Counted from the first letter of the stretch, positions 52,448 through 61,839 are shown. The stretch: DNA of 64,000 bases from JARRPM01 sp963765545 (GCA_963765545.1 CAVXWW010000004.1:496001-560000), one strand, 5' to 3'. Notes: a model not told the origin generated them from the sequence alone. Made by a program: numbers and translations.

Positions 52448-53116
52448 TTCAAGGACTCTGACCCCTTGCGCTAATGGCACGGCCTGTCGAGAACGTGTAA
52501 ACCAGGCAATACAAAACAGACCGACAAATAGAAGGAAGGTGGTATTAGCTATTGGCACGGCCGCAATGCGCTGAACCCCGACGCTACCGGTTTGGGTTGC
52601 TGACAGTGCGTTTCGCTGGGTACCTGAACCCACTCTATAAGCTACCTGGTTGATGATCCCGGGGGTATATAGCTGAGTTAAATCGCTGTTTCTATAGGTC
52701 ACGCGAAAATCGTCTGGCGCGGCAATATCGCTGGCGCGAATCAGGACTCCAAGGGGATTAGTAAAGGTTGCACCGAAATAGTACTCAAACAAAACGCCGT
52801 TGATAAAACGAAGCGCAAACTCTGTATTGTCCAGGCCTATAGTTCGGCTGCCAATGGCCGCCGGATTGAAAGAAAGGCTGTCCGGGCCAACGTAAAGATA
52901 ACTGTTGCCCATCACGCTGATCGAATCCTGGCGAGCGCTTTCGAAGGCCGCGTCAGTCACTGTCGCTGTCCAAGTGCCGGAAAGCTGGGCAATTTCAGCC
53001 GGCGGTGAGGAAAAATTTCCCAAAAAATCACCGGAATATTTTATCACGCCCGCATTGGCTAAAGGCGCAAGCAGGCCGGCGAGTACGAGGGAAACGAGTA
53101 AATGCCGCGTGTTCAT
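52439..53116 (-). CDS. Exported protein with PEP-CTERM-like C-terminal sorting signal
   Basis: 225 aa with a clear N-terminal signal peptide (about 1-22, ANAGV) and a C-terminal hydrophobic helix followed by Arg residues (VPIANTTFLLFVGLF, then FTRSRQ), the layout of PEP-CTERM/VPLPA-type proteins cut by an exosortase. The body is beta-rich and unrecognised. GAGAGGT is 6 nt upstream of ATG 53116. The last residues (QGVRVLE) are encoded by a half copy of the REP-like palindrome, so the natural stop may have been lost. No exosortase gene is in the window. Confidence 0.72.
   Translation of the reverse strand: MNTRHLLVSLVLAGLLAPLANAGVIKYSGDFLGNFSSPPAEIAQLSGTWTATVTDAAFESARQDSISVMGNSYLYVGPDSLSFNPAAIGSRTIGLDNTEFALRFINGVLFEYYFGATFTNPLGVLIRASDIAAPDDFRVTYRNSDLTQLYTPGIINQVAYRVGSGTQRNALSATQTGSVGVQRIAAVPIANTTFLLFVGLFCIAWFTRSRQAVPLAQGVRVLELL
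52448..52468. repeat. REP-like palindrome, half copy B
   Basis: A single arm, TTCAAGGACTCTGACCCCTT plus G, matches one arm of copies A, C and D. It begins directly after the stop of the RidA-like gene and encodes the C-terminal tail of the PEP-CTERM-like protein on the minus strand. Confidence 0.75.
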
Positions 53117-53866
53117 AGATACCTCTCAAAGTTCAGAAAAGCAGTTGATTGGAGCTCATGCAAGATGCATGCCCGCCCTACAAATCAAAGACTTGGGTGA
53201 GCCCGGACTAAAGGCTCAAGGGTGAGTGTAAAAAAAATTGACATACCTGCCGGCAAGTCAGCTTTGTTCCTCACGCCCGGTTCTGACGCAACAAGTCAAC
53301 GGTAACAACGACGGTATCGTAAAGTTAAAGTCTGACGAACGCAGAAATCTGCGACCTGATCTGAAGTAACCGCCCTACTCCACCCTGCAAACGCATTCAC
53401 TATCTGGTCCCAAAAGAAAAAAGCACCGCGGACTTTCTTGTCGCCAGAGTGAAGGGGAAGTACTGACACCAAATAATGGAAAAAAGACCGGGGACGCACT
53501 TGGTTTTGCGTCGAGGTAGACGGCAGACGTCGAAGATACGGATGAGTCCCCATATCCCACCATTCGCCTCAACCTAGTAATGGGCGGTCCACGCTACCTC
53601 CAGAATATTAACGAAGGGCTGTTGCGATTCCGCGTTCAAGGGGTCAGAGTCATTAAAAGAGGCGGTTCAAGGGCTCTGACCCCTTAAGCGCGAACATTGA
53701 ATGCGCTTTTTAGTATAACGACCCGTCTCATTGATGGCCTCAGACATTACCTCGCGTTAAGCCACACGATAGCTTCGCAACTAATTCGTTCCGGAGGTAA
53801 TCGATGTCCAATCGCGGATATACTCCATCACTGACAACATCCTGTGAATCATAACGGAGCGAGAAG
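53117..53866. other. Intergenic region (750 bp) with REP copy C
   Basis: Lies between the PEP-CTERM-like gene (minus) and the dehydrogenase (plus). No conserved coding frame was found. It contains the REP-like palindrome at 53635-53687. A GGGGACGCACTTGG stretch at about 53491 recalls sequences near REP-associated transposases, but no inverted partner was found. The promoter of the dehydrogenase gene should be in 53700-53860. Confidence 0.5.
53635..53687. repeat. REP-like palindrome, copy C
   Basis: Arms TTCAAGGGGTCAGAGTCATT and GGTTCAAGGGCTCTGACCCC plus TTAA pair closely around a loop of about 8 nt, with outer CGCG/CGCG flanks. Same family as copies A, B and D. Confidence 0.85.
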
Positions 53867-54817
53867 ATGAGTGACGCAATCACTAAGGTTGGCTATATCG
53901 GGCTCGGCATTATGGGCAAACCGATGGCAGGGCACCTACTGGCTGCCGGTCTCAAGGTGTCGGTTTGGAACCGCACCACGAGTAAATCACAGGAGCTCAA
54001 GGATGCCGGCGCAATAGTGGCTGCCTCCCCCGCCGCTATGGCGGCAGCTGGCCCCGATGTGATCTTTCTGAACGTCACCGACACGCCGGACGTGGAATCG
54101 GTACTGTTCGGGGAACACGGCATAGCCACTGCAGCTCGGCCAGGACTGATCGTTGTGGATCACTCCACTATCAGCCCCGTGGAAACCCGGACATTTGCCC
54201 GGCGGCTCACTGAATCCGGTGTAACCCTGCTCGATGCCCCGGTATCCGGCGGAGACGTGGGTGCGCGCGCCGCGACCCTGTCCATCATGGTCGGCGGTCC
54301 CGAGGAGGCTTTCTCCCGGGTGAAGCCCCTGTTGGACACCGTAGGCAAGAGCATTACCCACCTCGGTCCGGTGGGCGCCGGCCAAACCTGCAAGGCCTGC
54401 AACCAGGCCGCCATAGCCAGCGCCCTCCTGGGTGTCTGCGAGGCGTTGGCCCTGGCCAAGCGGGAGGGCCTGGACCTGGAGAAGATGATCGAGGTACTGG
54501 GGGGCGGCGCAGCGGCCTCGTGGCAGCTGAACAACCTCGGACCGCGGATCGCGAAAGGCGATCACATGCCTGGCTTCATGATTGACCTGATGCTGAAGGA
54601 TCTGGCTATAGTTGCCGAAACCGCGCGGCAACGGACATTGCCGTTGAGCGGTGTCAGCCTCGCCGAATCCTATTTTCGGGCCGTTGCTGCGAGCAGCCCC
54701 GATGGTGGTCGACTCGGCACCCAGGCCATGGCCAGAACAGTGGAGAGACTCGGCGGATTCACGTTTGCAGGTGAACCCACTAACCAGGTCCGCGCCAGTC
54801 AAGTTGCCGGTACATGA
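53867..54817 (+). CDS. 3-hydroxyisobutyrate dehydrogenase-family NAD(P)-dependent oxidoreductase
   Basis: 316 aa. The Rossmann motif VGYIGLGIMGKPMAGHL opens the protein, substrate loop DAPVSGGDVGARAATL lies near residue 122, and the catalytic Lys is in GAGQTCKACNQA (about 172). Relatives include 2-hydroxy-3-oxopropionate reductase (GarR) and hydroxyisobutyrate dehydrogenase; the precise hydroxyacid is not decided. GGAGCGAG precedes ATG 53867. Not obviously cotranscribed with the PQQ dehydrogenase, from which a REP copy separates it. Confidence 0.92.
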   Translation: MSDAITKVGYIGLGIMGKPMAGHLLAAGLKVSVWNRTTSKSQELKDAGAIVAASPAAMAAAGPDVIFLNVTDTPDVESVLFGEHGIATAARPGLIVVDHSTISPVETRTFARRLTESGVTLLDAPVSGGDVGARAATLSIMVGGPEEAFSRVKPLLDTVGKSITHLGPVGAGQTCKACNQAAIASALLGVCEALALAKREGLDLEKMIEVLGGGAAASWQLNNLGPRIAKGDHMPGFMIDLMLKDLAIVAETARQRTLPLSGVSLAESYFRAVAASSPDGGRLGTQAMARTVERLGGFTFAGEPTNQVRASQVAGT

Positions 54818-55118
54818 ATCCTTCTATATATCTTTGCCAACAATCACCATCTTGCCATTGCGTTCCCCGCCAACGAGGGCTACACCAGCGAGTCGCCACC
54901 GATCACGTTGACGGTTCTCGAACTTTTCAAGGGGTCAGAGTCCATGAGCGAAGCGGTTCAAGGACTCTGACCCCTTGAACTTGAAATGCTGTCTCGGGTT
55001 TGCAAACCAACTGACAATAGTCTATTTGTAGAGGTGGTTTGGCCGACAAGCATTCCCAGGCCGAAGCGATACCCACAACGATAACCAAAAATGGCACCTG
55101 GAGGTGCCGGGAGTCCCG
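54818..55118. other. Intergenic region (301 bp) with REP copy D
   Basis: Holds the REP-like palindrome (54926-54979) and the upstream region of the PQQ dehydrogenase. GGGAG (55109-55113) is the ribosome site of that gene. A GGCACCTGGAGGTGCC palindrome (55093-55108) lies just before it and could be a regulatory hairpin. Confidence 0.5.
54926..54979. repeat. REP-like palindrome, copy D
   Basis: TTCAAGGGGTCAGAGTCC, a loop, then GGACTCTGACCCCTTGAA: an almost perfect inverted repeat. Same family as copies A-C; it lies 108 bp after the dehydrogenase stop. Confidence 0.88.
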
Positions 55119-56810
55119 ATGAGATATTTACTGCCGCTGACGCTCTTGCTGTCCTCAATGGCAACCTTTGGCGCAAGCCCCACGGAAAAAGACCTGCTCA
55201 ATGACGCGGCTACCCCAGGCAGCATCACCACCTATGGAGGTGGCTACAACCTGCAGAGGCACAGTCCCCTGACCCAGATTGACCGGTCAAATGTCAGCCG
55301 CCTCGTGCCGGTATGGAACCTCAGCCTGGCCAATAACTACCCCCAGGAAGGTCAGCCCCTGCTGATCGACGGCGTTATGTACGAGACAACCACCGACGCC
55401 ACAGTCGCGCTGGACCCGCTGACAGGAAAGCAATTGTGGCGTACCCCGGTTGCCCTGCCGCAGGATGTGCACGCGGTGGCCTGCTGCGGCTCTCATAACC
55501 GTGGCGCCGCGGCCCACAATGGCCTGCTGTTTCGCGGCACGCTGGACGCCTTCGTCGTTGCCCTGGATATGAAGACGGGCAAGGAAGTCTGGCGTCAAGA
55601 GGCGGCGGATTACAAAGCGGGCTATTCGATGACGGGGGCGCCACTGGTAGCAAATGGCGTATTGATTACCGGCATTTCCGGTGGCGAATACGGTACCAGG
55701 GGCTTCCTCGATGGCTGGGATCCGGCCACCGGCAAGAAATTGTGGCGACGCTACACCACAGCTGCGCCGGACGAGCCCGGCGGCGATAGCTGGGCCGGTT
55801 CGAAAGCGTACCTGGAGGGCGGCGCACCGACATGGTTAACCGGGTCCTATGACCCCGAGCTCGATATGGTGTTCTGGGGCACCGGTAACGGTGGCCCCTG
55901 GAATCCCACCGGTCCGCGCGAAGGCGACAACCTCTATATCAACTGCGCCCTTGCGATTAAGCCGAAAACCGGTGAAATCGTCTGGCATTTCCAGTTTTCG
56001 CCCAACGACCCCTACGACTATGACGGCGTGAACGAGCTGGTGCTGGCGGAGCTGCCCGTCGACGGCAAGCCGCACAAGGTGATCATGCAGGCCAATCGCA
56101 ACGGTTTCTTTTATGTGTTGGACCGGGTGACCGGCAAACTGCTGGCCGCTAACCCTTTTGTCGACAGAATCAACTGGGCTGAGGGCATTGACCTGGAAAC
56201 CGGTCGTCCAATCGATACCGAAATGACCACGATGGTGCGCAACACTCCGGAGATGAAAGAGGCAGTGGAGGTCTGGCCCTCTGCACTGGGAGGCAAAAAC
56301 TGGATGCCTATGTCCTACGACCCCGGCACAGGGCTTGTCTACGCCAACACCAATAACTTTGGCATGCCTTACCGCACCCTGATAGAGGACAAGGAGCCCA
56401 AAACGATGTACCTAGGTGTTGAATTCATCGGCTTTACCTTCCCAGAAAACGGGATGCACGGCGTTCTCAAGGCGATTGATCCCCTGACCGGGAAATCAAA
56501 ATGGGAGGTCCCCTCGGCGCTGCCCAACTACAGCGGTGTGCTCAGCACCAAGGGCGGTGTGATATTTACCGGCCGCATGGATGGGGAATTCGCTGCCTAT
56601 GACAGCGACACAGGCAAAAAGCTGTGGGGTTTCCAGACCGGCTCGGGGATTACCGGAATTCCCGTCACCTGGGAACGTAATGGCAAGCAGTATGTCACGG
56701 TAGCCAGTGGGGTCGGCGGCGTCTACGCCATCTTCGGTGGCGACGAACGGCTGAATAATATTCCACCGGGGGGGTCACTGTGGACCTTCGCTCTCTTTGA
56801 CGGGGAATAG
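55119..56810 (+). CDS. PQQ-dependent alcohol dehydrogenase, XoxF/ExaA family, lanthanide-type metal site
   Basis: 563 aa from ATG 55119 (GGGAG 5 nt upstream), with a signal peptide (1-19), so periplasmic. Eight-bladed propeller. Vicinal cysteines Cys122-Cys123 form the rare disulfide over PQQ. Metal Glu190 (SGGEYGTRG) and Asn (GTGNGGPWNP) are present. The catalytic Asp300 lies in NDPYDYDGVNE, and Asp302 two residues on is the extra acid that marks lanthanide-dependent (XoxF-like) enzymes; calcium enzymes have Ala or Ser there. Oxidises primary alcohols and passes electrons to the cytochrome c encoded 12 nt downstream. No PQQ synthesis genes are in the window. Confidence 0.93.
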   Translation: MRYLLPLTLLLSSMATFGASPTEKDLLNDAATPGSITTYGGGYNLQRHSPLTQIDRSNVSRLVPVWNLSLANNYPQEGQPLLIDGVMYETTTDATVALDPLTGKQLWRTPVALPQDVHAVACCGSHNRGAAAHNGLLFRGTLDAFVVALDMKTGKEVWRQEAADYKAGYSMTGAPLVANGVLITGISGGEYGTRGFLDGWDPATGKKLWRRYTTAAPDEPGGDSWAGSKAYLEGGAPTWLTGSYDPELDMVFWGTGNGGPWNPTGPREGDNLYINCALAIKPKTGEIVWHFQFSPNDPYDYDGVNELVLAELPVDGKPHKVIMQANRNGFFYVLDRVTGKLLAANPFVDRINWAEGIDLETGRPIDTEMTTMVRNTPEMKEAVEVWPSALGGKNWMPMSYDPGTGLVYANTNNFGMPYRTLIEDKEPKTMYLGVEFIGFTFPENGMHGVLKAIDPLTGKSKWEVPSALPNYSGVLSTKGGVIFTGRMDGEFAAYDSDTGKKLWGFQTGSGITGIPVTWERNGKQYVTVASGVGGVYAIFGGDERLNNIPPGGSLWTFALFDGE

Positions 56811-56822
56811 GCATTACGAAGA

Positions 56823-57146
56823 ATGAGAGTCCCGATCCTGTTCGCATTGGCCCTCTTGCCCGCGCTGGCGCTTCCCGTCCTGGGGGAAAGCGCCGGTAGC
56901 GCGGTCGACACCGAAGCAGCACAGATAAAAAAGGGCGCCACCTCATACCGTAAGCGCTGCGCGCGTTGCCATGGGGTTAACATGGTGAATCCCGGTCCGG
57001 GTATTTTTGACTTGCGCACATTTCCCAGCGATGACAAACCGCGTTTCGTGGATGCCGTTATTAACGGCAAGAATGCGATGCCTTCCTGGGGAGATGTCCT
57101 GGGGGAAGACCAGGTCGACGACCTTTGGGTGTACGTCACGCAATAA
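56823..57146 (+). CDS. Periplasmic c-type cytochrome, PQQ dehydrogenase partner
   Basis: 107 aa with a signal peptide (about 1-21) and one heme site CARCHG, the axial Met being in the NAMPSWGDVL segment. It lies 12 nt after the PQQ dehydrogenase and is the likely electron acceptor. The small class I cytochrome fold matches XoxG/ExaB-type partners in size. Confidence 0.9.
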   Translation: MRVPILFALALLPALALPVLGESAGSAVDTEAAQIKKGATSYRKRCARCHGVNMVNPGPGIFDLRTFPSDDKPRFVDAVINGKNAMPSWGDVLGEDQVDDLWVYVTQ

Positions 57147-57238
57147 TGCGGTTACCTGCCAGCCGCCCGCTTTCGCTGGTCAGTGCCTACTTGAGTGAAA
57201 ACAGCGACAGCCGCTAATCCCAATGCCGGCATGCTCCG

Positions 57239-58324
57239 CTATATTTCTGTCTGCTCCGGGTTCAACCAATCGCCAAAAACACGGCTGTAAATCGCCAGCA
57301 CAGTCATAAATAGCGCCGCGAGGATAGGGCCGAGTACGAGTCCGGAGAACCCGAACAGACCAATTCCTCCAAGGGTACTGAGTAGTATCAACAGGTCCGG
57401 CATCTCGGTATCGCGACCGACCAGTGCCGGCCGCAGGAAATTATCTATACTGCCGACCACCCCGGCGCACCAGGCGAGCAATCCCAGCCCGGCCAGGGTT
57501 TGACCCGCGATCAGCAAATAAGCCACAACCGGGGCCCAGACCAGGGTGGCGCCGATGCCGGGCAGCATCGACAATACAACCATAACGGCCCCCCAGAAGA
57601 CCGGCGCTTCAATTCCGGCCACGGCAAAACCGATACCACCCAGCGTGCCCTGGATAAGTGCGATAGTCAGGGTCCCCTTCACCGTCGCGCGGCTGACCGA
57701 GAGGCCTACCTGGATCATTTTCTGTTTGTCGTCCTGCGACAGGGGAACATAACCCAGGATGGTATCAAGCAAGGTGGACCCACTGATAAGAAAGAAAAAC
57801 ATTGCGTACAGCATAATGAACAAGTGCAGAAAGAACGTGATCGTCCCCTGCGTCACTTTGCCCAGGCTGGCGGCAAGATAGCCTCCGGTCTTGCTGCCCA
57901 CCTCGGCAATCTTGGCGGAAATTCTCTCGTGATAGGGTTCCAGTTGTTCGGCAAACGGTACCCAGCCTGGTATGTGCCTGTCGGCCTGGCCTGCCTTGTG
58001 CAGTTGTTGATCTATCCACGGGCTGAGTGATTGGCTTACCTCAATTGCCTGGTCGGCCACCAGGCCGAGTAAAAATATCACTGGCGCCACGATAACGACC
58101 AGGGATACCAGCAACGTTGCAAGGGAAGCGAGGGTGGTGCGGCCACCCCACAACCGCCGCAGCCAACTATAGAAGGGGTAAGCAATGGCGCTGAACACCG
58201 CGGCCAGCAGCAGCGCCACCACAAAGTCACTGATCATCAGAAAAAACATGCTGGCGTAGGCCAGCGTCATAACCAGCACGAAGCCTTTACGGAATCGTTC
58301 CCTGGGTTCATTTGCGGTATTCAT
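57239..58324 (-). CDS. AI-2E family transporter (PerM-like)
   Basis: 361 aa with about eight hydrophobic segments. AI-2E motifs include FLMISDFVVALLLAAVFSAIAYPFYSWLRR near the start and the conserved GLLAWCAGVVGSIDNFLRPALVGRD and LLSTLGGIGLFGFSGLVLGPILAAL at the end. These proteins include the TqsA autoinducer-2 exporter and the PerM permease group; substrate is not determined. ATG 58324 overlaps the sugar dehydrogenase stop (ATGA), so the two are cotranscribed. Confidence 0.93.
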   Translation of the reverse strand: MNTANEPRERFRKGFVLVMTLAYASMFFLMISDFVVALLLAAVFSAIAYPFYSWLRRLWGGRTTLASLATLLVSLVVIVAPVIFLLGLVADQAIEVSQSLSPWIDQQLHKAGQADRHIPGWVPFAEQLEPYHERISAKIAEVGSKTGGYLAASLGKVTQGTITFFLHLFIMLYAMFFFLISGSTLLDTILGYVPLSQDDKQKMIQVGLSVSRATVKGTLTIALIQGTLGGIGFAVAGIEAPVFWGAVMVVLSMLPGIGATLVWAPVVAYLLIAGQTLAGLGLLAWCAGVVGSIDNFLRPALVGRDTEMPDLLILLSTLGGIGLFGFSGLVLGPILAALFMTVLAIYSRVFGDWLNPEQTEI

Positions 58325-59433
58325 AGTGCGGGGCGCTCCACGCGCACAAGCTTGCCCTCCTCACTGTCGGTCAGCAGGTAAAGGTAGCCATCCTGTCCGG
58401 CGCGCACATCCCGTATCCGCTCTTTGAGTTCTGTAAACAGTGATTCCTGGCCAACCACCCTTCCCTGCTCCAGATCGACGCGCCTGACCTCTTGATCCAC
58501 CAGGGCGCCAACAAACAGATCACCTTGCCACTCGGGAAACAACGCGCCGTCATACATGGCCATGCCCGAGGGGGCGATACTGGGCGTCCAGTGCAGCAGT
58601 GGCTGCGCCATACCCTCGGCCTCGGTAAAGGGTGATACATGGGCGCCACTGTAATCCAGGCCGTAGGTGATAGCAGGCCAGCCGTAGTTCGTACCGGGGG
58701 CGAGTATATTGATTTCATCGCCGCCACGCGGTCCATGCTCATGCAGGTAGACAGTGCCGGATAACGGACCCAGCGCAAGTCCCTGCGGATTGCGATGCCC
58801 CCAGGTCCAGATGCGTTCGCTGGCCGGGTCGGCGTAGGGGTTATCAGCGGGTATGCTGCCGTCATCATTGATACGCAGCACCTTGCCAAGTTCACTGTTC
58901 AGGTCCTGGGCTGCCTCGCGGTAGTCGAAGCCGTCACCGGTGGTCAACAGCAGGGTGCCATCAGGCAGGAACAGCATCCTGCCACCGTAGTGTTGGGGCG
59001 TGTCCTTGGGCGTTTTGACCCGCAGGATCTGCTCTGCATCTTCAAGGGTATTGCCCACCAGTCTGGCGCGGGTGATCGCGGTGCCGTTGGCTTCAGGCGG
59101 CCCCTGGGCATAAGACAGGTAAACGAACTGGTTGCTGGAAAAATCAGGGTGCAGGACGATATCGAAGTACCCGCCCTGACCGGCAACGTAGGTCGCCGGG
59201 ACACCCTCGATCTCCTCGGTGGAGCCATCAGTAGCCACCCTGAGCAGTGCGCCGCCATGCAGGGTTACCAGGAAACTTTCATCCGGCAGCTGCGCCAGCG
59301 ACCAGGGCTTGTTCAATTTGTCTGCAACGATGGTGAGAGTGTAATCGGCGGCGTGCACACTTACGGCAAACGCCAACGCAGCGACAACGCCGCACAGCCG
59401 CCGACTCAGGTTCAGCAACAACTTATAAGTCAT
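58321..59433 (-). CDS. PQQ-dependent aldose/sorbosone dehydrogenase family protein (YliI/Asd-like)
   Basis: 370 aa from ATG 59433 (AGGAAAAC 6 nt upstream) with a signal peptide (about 1-28). The glucose/sorbosone dehydrogenase propeller shows YFDIVLHPDFSSNQFVYLSYA, FGYREA-like DGFDYREAAQDLNS, TWGHRNPQGLALGP, and HGPRGGDEINIL. The family oxidises sugar aldehydes with PQQ and reduces a quinone or cytochrome. It is cotranscribed with the AI-2E permease downstream; substrate unknown. Confidence 0.92.
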   Translation of the reverse strand: MTYKLLLNLSRRLCGVVAALAFAVSVHAADYTLTIVADKLNKPWSLAQLPDESFLVTLHGGALLRVATDGSTEEIEGVPATYVAGQGGYFDIVLHPDFSSNQFVYLSYAQGPPEANGTAITRARLVGNTLEDAEQILRVKTPKDTPQHYGGRMLFLPDGTLLLTTGDGFDYREAAQDLNSELGKVLRINDDGSIPADNPYADPASERIWTWGHRNPQGLALGPLSGTVYLHEHGPRGGDEINILAPGTNYGWPAITYGLDYSGAHVSPFTEAEGMAQPLLHWTPSIAPSGMAMYDGALFPEWQGDLFVGALVDQEVRRVDLEQGRVVGQESLFTELKERIRDVRAGQDGYLYLLTDSEEGKLVRVERPAL

Positions 59434-59496
59434 CGGGTTTTCCTTTCTTCGTTTGTCGGTCATTATAGGCACACTTGTGAACGTGGATGAACAGTC

Positions 59497-59937
59497 ATGG
59501 TGCGTGTGCTCAAAGCCTTTTTCCCAGCGGTGCTACTGGCCTATGTGCTGGCGAGCATATTGTTTACCCAGTTCAACCTGGCGACCCTGCAGACCATGGG
59601 GTCCGAGGTCACTATGGGAGTTCGCCTGGACACCACTTTCGAAGACCTGATCGGGATGGCCTCAAGCTACCTCCTGTTGATCCTCGTGGCCTTCATATTG
59701 GGACTACCGGTAGCTGCGGGCCTCAACCGACTGGTGCCGGGACACCGCGCGCTGCTGTTTACGCTTGCCGGGTTCGCAGCCATCGTCGCGCTGCACCTCA
59801 TTATGAAATCGGTGTTGGGCGTTTCTGCTATTGCTGTCACCCGCACCCTACCCGGCCTGGTTGGCCAGGGACTGGCCGGCGCTGTGGGCGGTTATTGTTA
59901 CCATCGCTTGACTCGCCCCGCCCCACTCCAGCGATAA
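59497..59937 (+). CDS. Hypothetical membrane protein (4 predicted helices)
   Basis: 146 aa, ATG 59497, with hydrophobic helices at about 7-27, 55-75, 85-105 and 120-138. I do not recognise a family. It is divergent from the PQQ sugar dehydrogenase with 63 bp between them and stands alone. Confidence 0.65.
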   Translation: MVRVLKAFFPAVLLAYVLASILFTQFNLATLQTMGSEVTMGVRLDTTFEDLIGMASSYLLLILVAFILGLPVAAGLNRLVPGHRALLFTLAGFAAIVALHLIMKSVLGVSAIAVTRTLPGLVGQGLAGAVGGYCYHRLTRPAPLQR

Positions 59938-60353
59938 GCAATTATTCCGGTAAATTCACTGTCTGGAATATGGGGTTTGACAAGTTGACGTCGCCGGGCG
60001 AGAAGAAACAGGGGCCGCTCATCATGCCTCAACCCTCCCCGTCTTGAGAACGCTCTGATCCTGAGATTCCGATAGTGTTCAGGTCGTTACAGCTGCTTTC
60101 ATTTCTTATTGACATCGAGCAGCTCGCTGATACTGATGATGAAAATATGTATAAACGACTTTAAATATCAGCCATAACATACTGACATATAATTATATTA
60201 TAGATGTGTAATGCCGTATTTCCTGTTGATTGGGAAAGCGCATGGCGGGAACGGTCGATTCGATGAGAGGGATCATTCCAGGCTATCAGGAACGACTTGC
60301 GCCCTGCCCGCCCCTCGGCTTGTACTGACTCCTTGAAACTGGAACACTGCAGC
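59938..60353. other. Intergenic region (416 bp), AT-rich middle
   Basis: Between the hypothetical membrane protein and the permease. The stretch 60150-60215 is strongly AT-rich and may contain the permease promoter. No coding frame, repeat or RNA was recognised. Confidence 0.4.
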
Positions 60354-61652
60354 GTGTCAAAATTCAAGCCCTCAGTCGCAGCCGCTGTCGTGATCGCCAA
60401 TATGGTGGGCACCGGTGTGTTTACCAGCCTGGGCTTCCAGTTGCTGGAAATTCGGTCACCTTTCGTGTTGCTGTTACTTTGGGTCGTGGGCGGATTAACG
60501 GCGCTGTGCGGCGCCTTGAGCTATGCTGAACTGGGCGCGGCACTGCCCCGCTCCGGCGGCGAATATAACTTTCTCTCGCGCATATACCACCCGGCCGCAG
60601 GCTTTATCTCAGGATGGGTGTCAGCCACTGTCGGATTCGCCGCACCCACGGCGCTAGCCGCCCTCACCTTCGGCAGTTATTTTTCCTCGGTGTTTCCCGC
60701 GCTGTCGCCAACCTGGCTGGCCAGCGGTCTGATCATTGTCCTCACCGGGGTACACTGTGTCAGCCACCGCAGTAGCGGCGATGCACAGAGCTTGCTGACA
60801 GTGCTTAAACTGCTGCTGATCATCGGGTTTTCAGTTCTGGCCCTGTCGCTTGCAGACAACCCCGAGCCGGTCAGTTTTCTACCTTCCGCCGGTGACGCGG
60901 CGCTAGCTACCAGTGGCGCCTTCGCGGTCGCGCTGATATACGTCAACTACGCCTATTCCGGCTGGAACGCTGCAACCTATATCAGCGGCGAGCTGGAAAA
61001 TCCCCAGACCGCCCTGCCCCGGGTGCTTGTGGGAAGCACCGCCCTGGTGGCGCTGTCCTACCTGCTGCTGAATTATGTGTTTCTTTACACTACCCCGATG
61101 GACGCCATGGCAGGCAAGGTTGAAATCGGTTTCATCGCAGCCGGCTATATATTTGGCGGGGTCGGCGCGTGGGTGATGGGCCTGCTGCTCGCCTTACTGC
61201 TGACCTCCACGGTAAGTGCAATGATACTGGCCGGTCCCAGGGTACTGCACACGATAGGGCAGGACTTTGTGCTGTTCAGGCGACTCTCAAAAGAAAACAA
61301 GGATGGCATACCGGTTGCGGCGATTCTCCTGCAGTCGACAGTGGCCCTGGTATTCCTGTGGAGTTCCTCCTTCGAAAGCATACTGGTGCTGTCCGGGGCA
61401 ACCATGGGGCTGAACACCTTCTTCACAGTGCTCGGCTTGTTTGTTTTGCGATGGCGGCAGCCGCATCTGCCGCGGCCCTACCACACCTTGTTATATCCCT
61501 TGCCACCCCTGATTTTTCTGGGTATCACAGGCTGGACACTGTTCTACATCGTGGCACAAAGGCCGGTCGAAGCGCTGGCCTGCCTGGCGATTCTGGTATC
61601 GGGTGGTATTTTTTATCGTCTGAGCGTGGCTTACGGCAAGGTAAGTCCATAA
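60354..61652 (+). CDS. APC family amino-acid permease
   Basis: 432 aa from GTG 60354 (MSKFKPSVAAAVV); TTG 60333 is an alternative. About 12 hydrophobic segments. The substrate-binding IANMVGTGVFTSLG and SYAELGAALPRSGGEYNFLSRIYHP motifs are diagnostic of the APC/APA group. It probably moves an amino acid or polyamine by symport or exchange; specificity is not evident. The open frame extends to 60297 without a ribosome site. Confidence 0.9.
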   Translation: MSKFKPSVAAAVVIANMVGTGVFTSLGFQLLEIRSPFVLLLLWVVGGLTALCGALSYAELGAALPRSGGEYNFLSRIYHPAAGFISGWVSATVGFAAPTALAALTFGSYFSSVFPALSPTWLASGLIIVLTGVHCVSHRSSGDAQSLLTVLKLLLIIGFSVLALSLADNPEPVSFLPSAGDAALATSGAFAVALIYVNYAYSGWNAATYISGELENPQTALPRVLVGSTALVALSYLLLNYVFLYTTPMDAMAGKVEIGFIAAGYIFGGVGAWVMGLLLALLLTSTVSAMILAGPRVLHTIGQDFVLFRRLSKENKDGIPVAAILLQSTVALVFLWSSSFESILVLSGATMGLNTFFTVLGLFVLRWRQPHLPRPYHTLLYPLPPLIFLGITGWTLFYIVAQRPVEALACLAILVSGGIFYRLSVAYGKVSP

Positions 61653-61839
61653 CATGTACCTGTGTTTCAGTGTTTCTGATAAATTAGGCTCCTGGCAATT
61701 TGGCTATGCTACTGCCGGTGGTGGTATTCAGGAGCGCAGCGGCCTAAATGGGTCGACTGTTGATGCGAGGTTAACCAGCAGTCTGCCTGTGCCTTACCAT
61801 ACATCGGCCATAAATTGTTGCGCTTACAGGAGATAAGAT

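Noticed and set aside
53485..53530. GGGGACGCACTTGG-like stretch resembling flanks of REP-associated transposases
   Set aside because: No inverted partner and only one occurrence seen; resemblance is from memory.
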